Positions 8,313 through 17,994 are shown, numbered from the stretch's first letter. The stretch: 64,000 nucleotides of DNA from Flavobacteriaceae bacterium (GCA_030538275.1 JAUNUH010000001.1:310001-374000); one strand, 5' to 3'. Notes: generated by a model from the sequence alone, not told the origin. Made by a program: numbers and translations.

Positions 8313-9030
8313 GAACAAAAGATTTTTTAAAAATAATCGAAATTACAATATATAATATGATTATGAAGGAAAGCGCATTCAATCCAGTCATCAATAATGC
8401 TATGATGCCACAAAGTAAAAATATTGCATGCGGCAATAAATTTTTGATATTGTATGATTTGAGTTTGAAAGAAAATAATGGAATATTTGATACCAATAAA
8501 TAACTTGAAATAATCGTAATAGCCAATAAAACATTAAATCCGTTGGCTATAAAAAATTCGGGATAATTTTGAAAAAGAATAAAAATACCAAAGATCATAA
8601 CTGCATTTGCCGGTGTGGCTAGCCCTTTGAAATAGGAGGTTTGAGTGAGATCTACATTAAATTTAGCCAAACGCAAAGCAGAAAAAAGTGTGATTCCAAA
8701 TCCTAATAATGCGAGAAGCTGACTTACTTCGCTTAAGGAATTTTCCAACATTTTGACCATCAACACGCCTGGAAAAACGCCAAAAGTCACCATATCTGCC
8801 AATGAATCCAATTGCAAACCCAGTGGAGAAGACACTTGCAACCAGCGCGCCACCATGCCATCCAATAAATCGCAAACAAGAGAAATCAGGATTAAAACAA
8901 GAAAAACATAGGTGTTACTTGAATACTGAAATTGTACTTCGTCTAATTGTGCTGACAAAAAAACCAGCAAGCACCCACTTAATAAGTTGGTGAGAGTCAA
9001 TAGGTTTGGTAGATGTCGCTTGATTTTCAT
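8305..9030 (-). CDS. pssA: CDP-diacylglycerol--serine O-phosphatidyltransferase
   Basis: This inner-membrane enzyme makes phosphatidylserine, the precursor of phosphatidylethanolamine, from CDP-DAG and serine. The CDP-alcohol phosphatidyltransferase signature is intact in the first half (DLLDGMVARW, then G and the LDSLADM aspartates), and the rest is a set of hydrophobic helices. I chose ATG 9030 (MKIKRHLPN, 241 residues), because the seven codons before it do not resemble this family. No psd gene is seen in the window. Confidence 0.93.
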   Translation of the reverse strand: MKIKRHLPNLLTLTNLLSGCLLVFLSAQLDEVQFQYSSNTYVFLVLILISLVCDLLDGMVARWLQVSSPLGLQLDSLADMVTFGVFPGVLMVKMLENSLSEVSQLLALLGFGITLFSALRLAKFNVDLTQTSYFKGLATPANAVMIFGIFILFQNYPEFFIANGFNVLLAITIISSYLLVSNIPLFSFKLKSYNIKNLLPHAIFLLCGIIALLMTGLNALSFIIILYIVISIIFKKSFVHA

Positions 9031-9106
9031 TGCTGCGAATATACAATAATTCAAAGGATTTGGTGTTTAATACAAAAGCAACGAATTTTGTTGCAATTTT
9101 CAATTT

Positions 9107-10177
9107 ATGCGAAACCTTTGTTTTGTCACATTTTTATTGGTTTACACTACGGTTACGGCCCAGTTCCGTTCCTATTCCAACGAATTTCTGAATATTGGAG
9201 TGGATGCACGGGCATTTGCTATGGGAAATGCGGTAGTAGCCAATGTTTCAGACGCCAATTCTACCTATTGGAATCCCGCTGGATTAACTCAAATTGGTGA
9301 TCGATGGCAAGCCGCAGCCATGCATGCAGAGTATTTTCAATCCATAGCCAAATATGATTTCGCTGCTGCAGCCATTCCCTTGGGAAACGACAATGTAGTA
9401 GGCGTTTCAGTATTTCGGTTTGGAGTTGATAATATTTTAAATACAACAGAATTAATTGATAGTCAGGGAAATATAGATTACGATAGAATATCTTCTTTTT
9501 CTGCCTCTGATTACGCACTCGCCTTATCATACGCGGGAAATTTCTTTCAAATAGAAAATCTCGATTTTGGACTCAACGCCAAATTAATTTATCGAAATGT
9601 AGGAAAATTTGCCAATTCTTATGGTTTTGGCCTCGATGCAGGAGCGCAATATCGACAAGGAGATTTTGCTGCCGGCATCATGTTGCGTGATATCACATCT
9701 ACCTTTAATGTTTGGAGCATTAATGAAGATGCACTTAATCAATTAGAAATAAACGGCGTAATTTTGAACGAGCCGCCAGAAGAAACACTAGAACTTACCT
9801 TACCAAAAGTACAGGTAGGCGTGAGTCAAAAAGTGTATTTCGGAGAAAGATTTACAGGTCTTGGCGAGCTGGATTTGATGTTCAACTTCAGAAATGGTAA
9901 TGAATTAGTTTCTGCTGGTGGACTCAGCTTTTCGCCTGCCGCGGGAATAGAAGTGGGTTATGATGATATGATTTTTTTACGTGCTGGCGTGAATAATTTT
10001 CAAAAAACAATCAACTTCGACGGTAATCAAGAGATTCAGTTTCAACCCAATATAGGCTTGGGATTCAAGTACAACGGAATTTCTATCGATTATGCTTTAA
10101 CAGATATCGGAGATAAAAGTATAGCCTTGTATTCAAATATTTTCTCCGTAAAAATTGATATGGCAGAGTTTTATTAA
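9107..10177 (+). CDS. PorV2-like outer-membrane protein (type IX secretion)
   Basis: The 356-residue protein has an N-terminal signal peptide ending near VTAQF, then a FadL-like beta barrel opening with the family motif GVDARAFAMGNAVVANVSDA and TYWNPAGL. PorV/PorQ-family proteins are outer-membrane barrels linked to T9SS substrate handling. The sequence fits the flavobacterial PorV2 branch, whose exact role is less defined than that of PorV. Two proteins with T9SS sorting domains lie at 59-62 kb, consistent with an active system. It is divergent from pssA and precedes an SDR gene. Confidence 0.85.
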   Translation: MRNLCFVTFLLVYTTVTAQFRSYSNEFLNIGVDARAFAMGNAVVANVSDANSTYWNPAGLTQIGDRWQAAAMHAEYFQSIAKYDFAAAAIPLGNDNVVGVSVFRFGVDNILNTTELIDSQGNIDYDRISSFSASDYALALSYAGNFFQIENLDFGLNAKLIYRNVGKFANSYGFGLDAGAQYRQGDFAAGIMLRDITSTFNVWSINEDALNQLEINGVILNEPPEETLELTLPKVQVGVSQKVYFGERFTGLGELDLMFNFRNGNELVSAGGLSFSPAAGIEVGYDDMIFLRAGVNNFQKTINFDGNQEIQFQPNIGLGFKYNGISIDYALTDIGDKSIALYSNIFSVKIDMAEFY

Positions 10178-10220
10178 TTGTAGAAATTCAATTAAAATCT
10201 GTTTTCATTTTTTAAAATAG

Positions 10221-10228
10221 TAATTTTG
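10221..10228 (+). promoter_or_regulatory. -7 promoter element for the SDR gene
   Basis: TAATTTTG matches TAnnTTTG exactly and lies 17 bp before the ATG at 10246, leaving a very short leader. Confidence 0.45.
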
Positions 10229-10245
10229 AATTCATATTTGGAAGT

Positions 10246-11277
10246 ATGAAAAATTTTCTGATTACAGGTGGCGCAGGTTTTATAGGTTCACATCTTACCC
10301 AAAAATTGTTGAAACAAGGACATAGAGTAGTGGTTCTAGATAATTTTCATGAATTTTATGATTATCAAATCAAACTCAAAAATTTGTCCGAAGCCATTTC
10401 CTTTTATTTAGTTCCAAAAAGTGATTCCAAACAGAAAGATATTCAAGCCTTTGCTAAACAAACCAAAACGGATTTTTTTGAATTAATTTATGGTGATATT
10501 CGAGATGAAGAATTGTTGGGTCAAATTTTCGAAAATGAAAAATTTCATTTGGTAATTCATTTGGCTGCACTTGCCGGCGTACGACCTTCTATTCAAGATC
10601 CTATAGAATATGAAAGTGTAAATATAAAAGGTAGCATGCAAGTCTTTGAAAATTGCAAAATTCATCAAGTCAAAAAAATTATATGTGCCTCATCATCATC
10701 TGTTTATGGAAATAATGAAAAAATTCCCTTTGCCGAAACAGATGTCGTGGATTTTGCCATTTCACCTTATGCAGCCACCAAAAAAGCGGTAGAAGTTATG
10801 GGTCATGTTTATCATAAACTGTATGAAATAGATATGATACAACTACGTTTTTTTACGGTTTACGGCCCAAGACAACGACCCGATTTGGCAATACATAAAT
10901 TTGCTTCACTTTTACAAAATCACCAAGAATTGCCATTTTATGGAGATGGTACTACTTCTCGCGATTATACCTATATTGACGATATCATTGATGGTGTTTA
11001 CAAGTCGATAATATATTTATTACAGCATGAAAAAATATACGAAATCATTAATTTAGGTGAAAATGAAGTCATCTCCTTGCAAAAAATGGTTGAAACGCTA
11101 GAATTGAAAATGAAAATGAAAGCCAAACTGAAAAGACTTCCCTTGCAAGCTGGAGATGTCAACAAAACGAATGCAGATATATCCAAAGCCAAAAAATTGC
11201 TCGGTTATGAACCCAAAACCAACTTCGAGCTTGGAATAGAAAAATTTGTAAATTGGTTGCGGAATAATAATTCATAA
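10246..11277 (+). CDS. NAD-dependent sugar-nucleotide epimerase/dehydratase (SDR)
   Basis: This 343-residue extended SDR has the NAD-binding GGAGFIGSHL at residues 8-17, the LAALAGVRPS segment, the SSSSVYG strand, catalytic Tyr and Lys in SPYAATKK, and the RFFTVYGPRQRPD substrate loop. This pattern fits UDP-glucuronate 4-epimerases and related UDP-sugar epimerases used for surface polysaccharides; the precise sugar is not determinable. It is followed after three bases by a secreted hypothetical gene, so the two form an operon behind the promoter at 10221. Confidence 0.88.
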   Translation: MKNFLITGGAGFIGSHLTQKLLKQGHRVVVLDNFHEFYDYQIKLKNLSEAISFYLVPKSDSKQKDIQAFAKQTKTDFFELIYGDIRDEELLGQIFENEKFHLVIHLAALAGVRPSIQDPIEYESVNIKGSMQVFENCKIHQVKKIICASSSSVYGNNEKIPFAETDVVDFAISPYAATKKAVEVMGHVYHKLYEIDMIQLRFFTVYGPRQRPDLAIHKFASLLQNHQELPFYGDGTTSRDYTYIDDIIDGVYKSIIYLLQHEKIYEIINLGENEVISLQKMVETLELKMKMKAKLKRLPLQAGDVNKTNADISKAKKLLGYEPKTNFELGIEKFVNWLRNNNS

Positions 11278-11280
11278 AAT

Positions 11281-11907
11281 ATGAAAAAAATAATTTGCAT
11301 TTTTTCCTTGATTCTGTGTACAGTGCTATTTGCACAGGATTACAGTTTTAACAGGCTGGTTCAATATGAAGAAAATAATGAAAATACGATTCAATTGTAT
11401 TTTAATACAGAAAATCCTGATTATTACCTACATTTAATTGATAATAAAAAAGGAGAATATGCAGAAATATTCGACAAAAAAGCTATGCAAATTCACCATT
11501 TTCAAGTAACACCATTGCAAAAGGAAAATGGACTTATTTACGAATATAAATATCTGAAAACCAAAAAATTACCAAGTTACAATTCTGCCAAAAATCAAAT
11601 TCAGTATGAATTTACTACCCAGCGCGACGACAAATACTATCGTTTTAGTGAATTGAATTTTTATCATCATGAAAATTCCACATCTTTTCTCAAAGCTGAT
11701 TTGACTATGCGCTATACAGAAGAAAATTTATTCAACGCTTTCAACCTCTGTTGTTTACTGGGTTTTGATCAATGGAATTCTGTACAAACAGATGCAAAAT
11801 TTGTTGTTGTAAGGGCCAGAGTTGTAGATGAAAAATCCAATGAATTTAATTATAAACTGATTGATGACCAACATGTTCAGTTTAAACTTAGAGTAAATCA
11901 AAAATAA
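11281..11907 (+). CDS. secreted hypothetical protein
   Basis: I do not recognise this 208-residue protein. It begins with a clear signal peptide (MKKIICIFSLILCTVLFAQ) and continues as a hydrophilic, aromatic-rich, probably beta-strand-rich domain. No lipobox is present, so it is probably periplasmic. It lies three bases after the SDR gene and is likely cotranscribed. Confidence 0.75.
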   Translation: MKKIICIFSLILCTVLFAQDYSFNRLVQYEENNENTIQLYFNTENPDYYLHLIDNKKGEYAEIFDKKAMQIHHFQVTPLQKENGLIYEYKYLKTKKLPSYNSAKNQIQYEFTTQRDDKYYRFSELNFYHHENSTSFLKADLTMRYTEENLFNAFNLCCLLGFDQWNSVQTDAKFVVVRARVVDEKSNEFNYKLIDDQHVQFKLRVNQK

Positions 11908-11991
11908 TTCATACTTCATTGGAAAATGCAAGCTAGTTTTGAAAAAAAAAATCTTGAATATGAAGCATGATTTTTGTGCTAATACTATATT

Positions 11992-12651
11992 ATGGACTTG
12001 AAAATACAAGTAGAAACAATTCAGAATAAAATTCTAAATTATCAAAAAGCGGGTTATAGACTATGTATTTCATCGTCTTTTCAAACCCATAGTTTATCAT
12101 TGTTACACATTGTTACACAGGCTATTCCAGATTTGCCTGTACTTTTTATAGATACAGGATATCATTTTCCAGAAACTTATGCCTTTCGTAATCAAATTAC
12201 ACAAGAATGGCAGCTCAATCTGATTAATGTTCAAAGCAAAACGCCTAAAAATCAACAAGTTGATACAAATGGCCAGTTTTTATATGCTACAGATCCAGAG
12301 TATTGTTGCGTTATTAATAAAGTAGAACCGCTCAATGAGGCCTTGTTACAATACGATGTTTGGATCGCTGGACTGCGGCGAGATCAAACCAAATTCAGAG
12401 AAGATTTGCAAGAAGAAGTATTTCAGGAAAATGGAATTTTAAAATACCATCCAATTCTCAATTGGAATTCAAAAATGATTTACGAATATGCCAAACAAAA
12501 CAATTTGCCACGTCATCCACTAGAAGACAAAGGTTACTTTTCTATTGGCTGTATGCCTTGTACCACAAGTGTTTCAGAAGATATGGAACGTAGTGGAAGA
12601 TGGTTTGGTAGCAAAAAAACAGAATGTGGAATTCATTTAACAAAATCCTAG
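11992..12651 (+). CDS. cysH: adenylylsulfate/phosphoadenylylsulfate reductase
   Basis: CysH reduces activated sulfate to sulfite with thioredoxin. The 219-residue protein has the PP-loop ATPase fold start (SSSFQTHS, DTGYHFPET) and the full cysteine set of the iron-sulfur type: Cys105-Cys106, Cys187, Cys190, and the catalytic ECGIH Cys212. The CC and CxxC pairs ligate a [4Fe-4S] cluster, which indicates APS rather than PAPS as substrate. The stop TAG is followed immediately by the ATG of an SDR gene. No cysDN or sulfite reductase genes lie nearby, so the rest of the pathway is elsewhere. Confidence 0.92.
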   Translation: MDLKIQVETIQNKILNYQKAGYRLCISSSFQTHSLSLLHIVTQAIPDLPVLFIDTGYHFPETYAFRNQITQEWQLNLINVQSKTPKNQQVDTNGQFLYATDPEYCCVINKVEPLNEALLQYDVWIAGLRRDQTKFREDLQEEVFQENGILKYHPILNWNSKMIYEYAKQNNLPRHPLEDKGYFSIGCMPCTTSVSEDMERSGRWFGSKKTECGIHLTKS

Positions 12652-13554
12652 ATGAAAGTTTTATTGACCGGTGGTGCCGGGTATATTGGATATTCTCTGG
12701 TGAATCTGTTGGAGCAAATATCTGAAATTGAGGAAATTACCGTTTTTGATAATTTATATCGCAACAACACGCATTTTTTTACAGAAGGCCGATTAATGTC
12801 CAAAACCAAGTTTGTAAAAGGAGATATTCTCAATCTTTATGAATTGGAAAAAGTAATTAAAAACCAGGATGTTGTGATTCATATGGCGGCTTATGTAGAA
12901 TTTCCCTATAGCTATCAAGACAATTACAAATTTGAGCAGGTAAATCATTATGGCACAGTGGTTTTGTTTAATTTATTAGAAAAATATCCTGCTCAAAAGG
13001 TGATTAATCTCAGTTCTGCAGCCGTATATGGTTTTTCAGAAAATGCCGTAGAAAGTTCTGCCACGTCTCCAGCCAACTTCTATGCGGCCTCCAAAATTAA
13101 TGCAGAGCGATATTTGGACATTCTTAGCTCAAAAAGTCAAGTTTATCATCTTCGGCTTGCCAATGTATTTGGTTATAATCCAATGATTCGCTTAGATTCC
13201 GTTATCAATCGGTTTATGTTTGAAGGACTTTTATACCATAAAATCAAAATTCACGGCAGCGGAAATCAATTCCGTCCGTTTATATCGCTAGATACTGTAA
13301 TTCAGCAAATTGCAGATTTTGTAATTAAAAATCCTTCCAGCGGAATTTATAACTTAGTGGAATTCAATCAAAACATGAATTTTTTACGTGATTTTGTCAT
13401 GGAAAAAATACCTGAATTAGAATTCGCCTATCTCAATTCCAATCAAGAATTTAAAACGCTGACTATGCATTCAGAAAAATTAAATATTACGCAAGATGCA
13501 ACCCAAATTCTGGACAAAAGTTTTAAATATTTTAAAGAAAAAATGAGACTATGA
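12652..13554 (+). CDS. NAD-dependent epimerase/dehydratase-like SDR
   Basis: This 300-residue extended SDR has GGAGYIGYSL at residues 6-15, the VIHMAAYVEFPYS strand, the SSAAVYG segment, and YAASKINAERYL carrying the catalytic Tyr and Lys. The RLANVFGYNP loop suggests a nucleotide-sugar or related substrate; I cannot assign it further. Its start directly follows the cysH stop, and its own stop overlaps the msrA start by four bases (ATGA), so the three genes form a translationally coupled unit. Why a sugar-type SDR sits between two sulfur-related genes is unclear. Confidence 0.85.
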   Translation: MKVLLTGGAGYIGYSLVNLLEQISEIEEITVFDNLYRNNTHFFTEGRLMSKTKFVKGDILNLYELEKVIKNQDVVIHMAAYVEFPYSYQDNYKFEQVNHYGTVVLFNLLEKYPAQKVINLSSAAVYGFSENAVESSATSPANFYAASKINAERYLDILSSKSQVYHLRLANVFGYNPMIRLDSVINRFMFEGLLYHKIKIHGSGNQFRPFISLDTVIQQIADFVIKNPSSGIYNLVEFNQNMNFLRDFVMEKIPELEFAYLNSNQEFKTLTMHSEKLNITQDATQILDKSFKYFKEKMRL

Positions 13555-14210
13555 AAAATATAGTTTCCAAAATTTTAATCCTGATTTCACCCCTTTTTTT
13601 GCAATGCCAAAACAATAATGAAATCTCCAAAAATGTAAAATCACAAACCATGCAACAAAATATAAATCTAGAAAAAGCCACATTGGCAGGAGGCTGCTTT
13701 TGGTGTACAGAAGCCGCATTCGACCGCTTACAAGGCGTTCACCACGTGCAATCTGGCTATGCCGGTGGACACGACAAAAATCCAACTTACAAGGAAGTTT
13801 GCACAGGAAACACAGGCCACGCAGAGGTAATTCAAGTAAGTTTCGACCCTCAAATTATTTCCTATGAAACGCTTTTAGACGTGTTTTTCACCGTTCATGA
13901 TCCCACGCAACTCAATCGACAAGGCAATGATATAGGAACGCAATATCGCTCAGAAATCTTCTATCATACAGAAATTCAAAAGCGTAAAGCAGAATACGCC
14001 ATTCAAAATTTAGAAAATCAAAAAGTATTTCCACAACCCATTGTTACACAAATTTCTGCTTTAAACGACAATTTCTATCCCGCAGAAGACTATCATACAG
14101 ACTATTACGAGTTGAACTCTACACAACCCTACTGTTCTACAGTGGTAGCGAGCAAAGTAGAAAAAGTAACTCAAAAATTCAAACATTTGTTCAAGCCAGA
14201 ATATCAATAG
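13551..14210 (+). CDS. msrA: peptide-methionine (S)-S-oxide reductase, lipoprotein
   Basis: MsrA repairs S-methionine sulfoxide in proteins. The 219-residue sequence has the catalytic GCFWC motif (Cys49, Cys52), followed by QSGYAGGHDKNPTYKEVCTGNTGHAE and the FYPAEDYHTDYYE C-terminal segment. An N-terminal signal with lipobox LFLQC (Cys19) indicates export and lipid anchoring, so repair takes place in the envelope. It is coupled to the upstream SDR. A structured repeat begins at the base right after its stop codon. Confidence 0.95.
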   Translation: MKNIVSKILILISPLFLQCQNNNEISKNVKSQTMQQNINLEKATLAGGCFWCTEAAFDRLQGVHHVQSGYAGGHDKNPTYKEVCTGNTGHAEVIQVSFDPQIISYETLLDVFFTVHDPTQLNRQGNDIGTQYRSEIFYHTEIQKRKAEYAIQNLENQKVFPQPIVTQISALNDNFYPAEDYHTDYYELNSTQPYCSTVVASKVEKVTQKFKHLFKPEYQ

Positions 14211-14365
14211 CTTTTTGGGTGACTTGCGTGCTGTCCCCAGTAGTACGCAGTTGTAGCTTTACAAAAAATCTGCTTACAAGGAGTTCTCTTCATTCCACTC
14301 TTGTAAGCAGTTTTTTGTTGGCAGCTACAACTTTGCGCGCTACTAGGCTCCATCACGGTCGCGTA
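14211..14365 (-). repeat. structured intergenic element, copy 2 of 5
   Basis: Read on the minus strand, a degenerate 5' core (GAGCCTAGTAGCGCGC) is followed by a long nested hairpin. Its stems include TTGTAGCT with AGCTACAA, and 14261-14280 with 14300-14318. The apical loop is GTGGAATGAAGAGAAC. The 3' part ends in CACCC and AAAAAG. The element starts at the base immediately after the msrA stop codon and lies before the proline dehydrogenase gene. Stem sequence is unrelated to the other copies, whereas loop and edges resemble them. The core match is the weakest of the five. Confidence 0.55.
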
Positions 14366-14464
14366 GTTTCATTCCGAATTTTTTAAACGGAATAAATCAG
14401 GTTTATTTCTATTTCAAAATTCTATTATTTGATTTAAATTAGCCTGATTAATATAAAAATAAAC

Positions 14465-15625
14465 ATGTCTATTTTTGAGAATACCAAAGTTGCATTCAAA
14501 CTAAAATCAAATAGAGAATTACGCCGTGCGCATCTATTGTTTGAGGCTGTAGATAAAAACTGGATTACCGACTTTGGCGCATGGAGTTTACCCTGGGCCA
14601 TTCACATCCCAGGCGTTAAATCAATTATCAAAAACACCGTTTTTGCACAGTTTTGTGGCGGCGAATCCAGAGAAGAATCTCTAGAAACTATAGATAAATT
14701 GTACGAACAAAATGTAAAAAGTATTCTCGACTATTCTGTAGAGGGTAAAAATGCAGAAGAAGACTATGACCGTTGCTTCAACGAAATTATGCAAGTCATA
14801 GAAATCGCTCAAAACAATCCCAAAATCCCTTTTGTAGTATTCAAACCCACCGGATTCGGAGATATGGAAATTTATTCCAAAATCGATTCCAAAGAAAAAC
14901 TTTCTGCAGATGAACAAACCAGTTGGAACAAAATAAAAGAAAGATATGATGCTGTTTGCAAAAAATCTTTCGAAAAAAACGTCACCATAATGGTGGATGC
15001 AGAACACTCTTGGATGCAAAACAGCGTGGACCAACTGGTAGAAGAAATGATGCGCAAATACAACAAAAATCGCTGTGTTGTCGTGCACACAATCCAAATG
15101 TACCGTCACGATCGATTGCAATATCTGAAAGATATATTTAAAAATGCACTGGAAGAAAATTATTTCATAGGATTCAAAGTTGTACGAGGTGCCTATATGG
15201 AAATAGAACGAGAACGTGCAGCCGAAAAAGGTTATGCTTCACCCATACAACCTGATAAAGAATCTACCGACAAAGATTATGATGCCGCAGTAGAATTCAT
15301 TATTCAGCATAACGATAGAATTTCTCTTTTTGCGGGAACGCATAATGAAAAAAGCTGTCAACTCCTGATGGAGGGATTGAATCGGTTGAATTTAACCCGC
15401 GATTATCATAAAATTTGGTTTGGACAATTGCTGGGAATGAGTGATAATATAAGTTTTGTATTAGGTGATTTGGGATATAATGTCGCCAAATATGTACCCT
15501 ATGGCCCTGTAAAAGATGTAATGCCCTATCTGGTGAGACGTGCACAAGAAAACACATCCGTTGCTGGACAATCATCACGAGAATTGAACCTGATAGAAAA
15601 GGAATTAAAAAGAAGAAAAGGCTAA
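14465..15625 (+). CDS. proline dehydrogenase
   Basis: PRODH oxidises proline to delta-1-pyrroline-5-carboxylate using FAD and feeds electrons to the quinone pool. The 386-residue protein has the family TIM-barrel segments: FVVFKPTGFGD, VTIMVDAEHSW, CVVVHTIQMYRHDRL, FKVVRGAYMEIERE, and the C-terminal YVPYGPVKDVMPYLVRRAQEN with the substrate-binding arginines. It is the monofunctional form, without the P5C dehydrogenase of PutA, and that partner gene is not adjacent. It is usually membrane-associated. Confidence 0.95.
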   Translation: MSIFENTKVAFKLKSNRELRRAHLLFEAVDKNWITDFGAWSLPWAIHIPGVKSIIKNTVFAQFCGGESREESLETIDKLYEQNVKSILDYSVEGKNAEEDYDRCFNEIMQVIEIAQNNPKIPFVVFKPTGFGDMEIYSKIDSKEKLSADEQTSWNKIKERYDAVCKKSFEKNVTIMVDAEHSWMQNSVDQLVEEMMRKYNKNRCVVVHTIQMYRHDRLQYLKDIFKNALEENYFIGFKVVRGAYMEIERERAAEKGYASPIQPDKESTDKDYDAAVEFIIQHNDRISLFAGTHNEKSCQLLMEGLNRLNLTRDYHKIWFGQLLGMSDNISFVLGDLGYNVAKYVPYGPVKDVMPYLVRRAQENTSVAGQSSRELNLIEKELKRRKG

Positions 15626-15697
15626 AATTTAATGTATATTTTGTAACATTTACATTAATAAAAATGACCAATTTATAAATAAAAAAATCAAATAATT

Positions 15698-17971
15698 ATG
15701 AAAAATTTGAAGCAAATCTTAGCTGGTGTTTTACTTTTGCTTTCGTTAACATGTACTATGGGACAAAAAGTAAAAGGAGACTGGAGCGGTGAAATGGATG
15801 TAATGGGTCAGAAATTGAACATTATTTTCCATATTTCTGGTGACGACAATGCCTTAACCGCCACAATGGATGTGCCGGCACAAGGAGCTGCGGGGATACC
15901 TGTGGATAAAATAACGCTGCAAGGAGAGAAATTAAATCTTTCAATAATGGGTGGACAAATTGTGTACGATGCCAAATTGAGCGGAGAATCTTTAACAGGA
16001 ACCTTCAAACAAGCCGGAATGGAATTTCCTCTCAATATGCTACGTGGTGAAATCAAAAAACCAGGTGATACCGCACTTCCAAGTACCAAAGAAGAGCTTG
16101 CCGCATTGGCAGCCAAGGAAACAGGAAATTATAAATACGCAGTAAAAGATTATTTTGCCCAACCTGCTTCTTCTGAATTTCAACTTTCACCCGGTGGAAC
16201 TTTTATGAGTTACCGTGAAAAAGATTTGGAATTGAAAAATCACGTTTATGTAAAAAATATCAAATCAGGTAAAGTTCAACGCATTATCACCGAAGGTGAA
16301 GAACTCATTCGTGGATATGGCTGGAAAACCGATAATCGACTGCTTTATATTATGGATAAAGGCGGAAACGAAGATTATCATTTGTTTGCAGTAGATGCAG
16401 ACGGTAAAAATCAAAAGGAATTAACGCCTTATGATGGTGTAAAAGTGGATATTTTGGCATTCTTGAAGGATGATCCCGATCACATGATTGTGTCTATGAA
16501 TAAAAATAATCCTCAGGTTTTTGACCCTTATAAAATCAACGTTCACACAGGCGAAATGACTCAATTGTATGAAAATACAGATTTAGCCAACCCAATTATG
16601 GGTTATGAATTCGATAAAGACGGGAATTTGCGCGGATTTAGCCGAATCAAAGACGGAATTTATTCTGAATTATATTACGCCGTAGAACCTGGAAATTATA
16701 AATTAATCAAAAGTACCAGCTGGGATGATACGTTTGGAATTATTTCTTTTAATTATGCTTCAAAAAATAAACACGAGGCATACGTTATGTCCAATTTAGA
16801 ATCAGACAAAGTAGAAATTTATCTATATGATTTAGGTAAAGATAAAGTGATTAAAAAACTTTTCAGCAACGAAAATTATGACGTTTCTGGTGCATCATTG
16901 TCACGTCATCGTAATTGGGAACTCGATTACTTTTCTTATGAAGGTGAAAAATTCCATATAATTCCTGTAAGTGATTATTACAAGAAAATGGACGCTCGAC
17001 TTAGAAAAGAATTCGGAAAATATGACTATTATATTACAGGAAAAACCGATGATGAAAGTCAGTATTTAATCCTAATTACAAGTGATAAACTCTATGGAAA
17101 ATATTATTCCTACGATGTAAAAAAAGATGAAATTAAACTCTTGTTTGATTTGATGCCACAACTCAATGAAAAAGATATGGCCGAAATGCGTCCCATTTCT
17201 TTTATGAGTCGAGACGGTGTAGAAATTCATGGTTATATTACTTTGCCAAAAGAGGCTTTGAACGGAAAAAAAGTTCCAGTAATTGTGAATCCACACGGAG
17301 GACCACAAGGTGTTCGTGATTCTTGGGGATTCAATCCAGAGGCACAACTATTTGCCAGTAGAGGATATGCAACTCTACATGTGAATTTCAGAATCAGTGG
17401 AGGATATGGTAAGGAATTCTTCAGAAGTGGTTTCAAGCAAATCGGCCGCAAAGCCATGGACGATGTAGAAGATGGTTTACAATATGTAATAAATCAAGGT
17501 TGGGTTGATGGTAAAAAAGCGGCGATTTATGGCGGAAGTCATGGTGGATATGCAGTTTTGCGCGGACTCACCAAAACGCCGGAGCTGTATGCATGTGGCG
17601 TAGATTATGTGGGGGTTTCCAACTTATTTACCTTTATGGAAACTATCCCCGCCTATTGGGCTCCATATTTGACAATTCTGAAAGCCGTTTGGTACGACCC
17701 AGATGTCCCAACAGAAAATGAAATTATGAAAGAAGTTTCTCCTGTTTTCCACATCGATAAAATCAAAAAACCCTTGTTTGTAGTACAAGGCGCAAATGAC
17801 CCTCGTGTAAATATCGACGAAAGCGACCAAATCGTAAAAGCCCTACGTGCTAAAGCTGTTTCTGTGCCGTATATGGTAAAATATGACGAAGGGCATGGTT
17901 TTCATAAAGAAGAAAATCGAATGGAATTATATGCAGCGATGATGGGCTTTTTTGCAGAACATCTGAAATAA
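15698..17971 (+). CDS. S9-family prolyl oligopeptidase-like serine peptidase
   Basis: The 757-residue protein is exported (signal peptide ending near CTMGQ). An N-terminal beta domain of about 110 residues (about 25-130, VKGDWSGEMDVMGQ onward) resembles a small lipocalin-like module and is not part of the standard S9 fold. A beta-propeller region follows, then a C-terminal alpha/beta hydrolase with the triad visible: Ser in YGGSHGGYAV, Asp in GANDPRVNI, and His in DEGHGFH. It most resembles the dipeptidyl/acylaminoacyl peptidase branch and probably degrades peptides in the periplasm. A strong terminator follows. Confidence 0.9.
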   Translation: MKNLKQILAGVLLLLSLTCTMGQKVKGDWSGEMDVMGQKLNIIFHISGDDNALTATMDVPAQGAAGIPVDKITLQGEKLNLSIMGGQIVYDAKLSGESLTGTFKQAGMEFPLNMLRGEIKKPGDTALPSTKEELAALAAKETGNYKYAVKDYFAQPASSEFQLSPGGTFMSYREKDLELKNHVYVKNIKSGKVQRIITEGEELIRGYGWKTDNRLLYIMDKGGNEDYHLFAVDADGKNQKELTPYDGVKVDILAFLKDDPDHMIVSMNKNNPQVFDPYKINVHTGEMTQLYENTDLANPIMGYEFDKDGNLRGFSRIKDGIYSELYYAVEPGNYKLIKSTSWDDTFGIISFNYASKNKHEAYVMSNLESDKVEIYLYDLGKDKVIKKLFSNENYDVSGASLSRHRNWELDYFSYEGEKFHIIPVSDYYKKMDARLRKEFGKYDYYITGKTDDESQYLILITSDKLYGKYYSYDVKKDEIKLLFDLMPQLNEKDMAEMRPISFMSRDGVEIHGYITLPKEALNGKKVPVIVNPHGGPQGVRDSWGFNPEAQLFASRGYATLHVNFRISGGYGKEFFRSGFKQIGRKAMDDVEDGLQYVINQGWVDGKKAAIYGGSHGGYAVLRGLTKTPELYACGVDYVGVSNLFTFMETIPAYWAPYLTILKAVWYDPDVPTENEIMKEVSPVFHIDKIKKPLFVVQGANDPRVNIDESDQIVKALRAKAVSVPYMVKYDEGHGFHKEENRMELYAAMMGFFAEHLK

Positions 17972-17994
17972 TTTTGTAAGAAATATTTTTTAAT

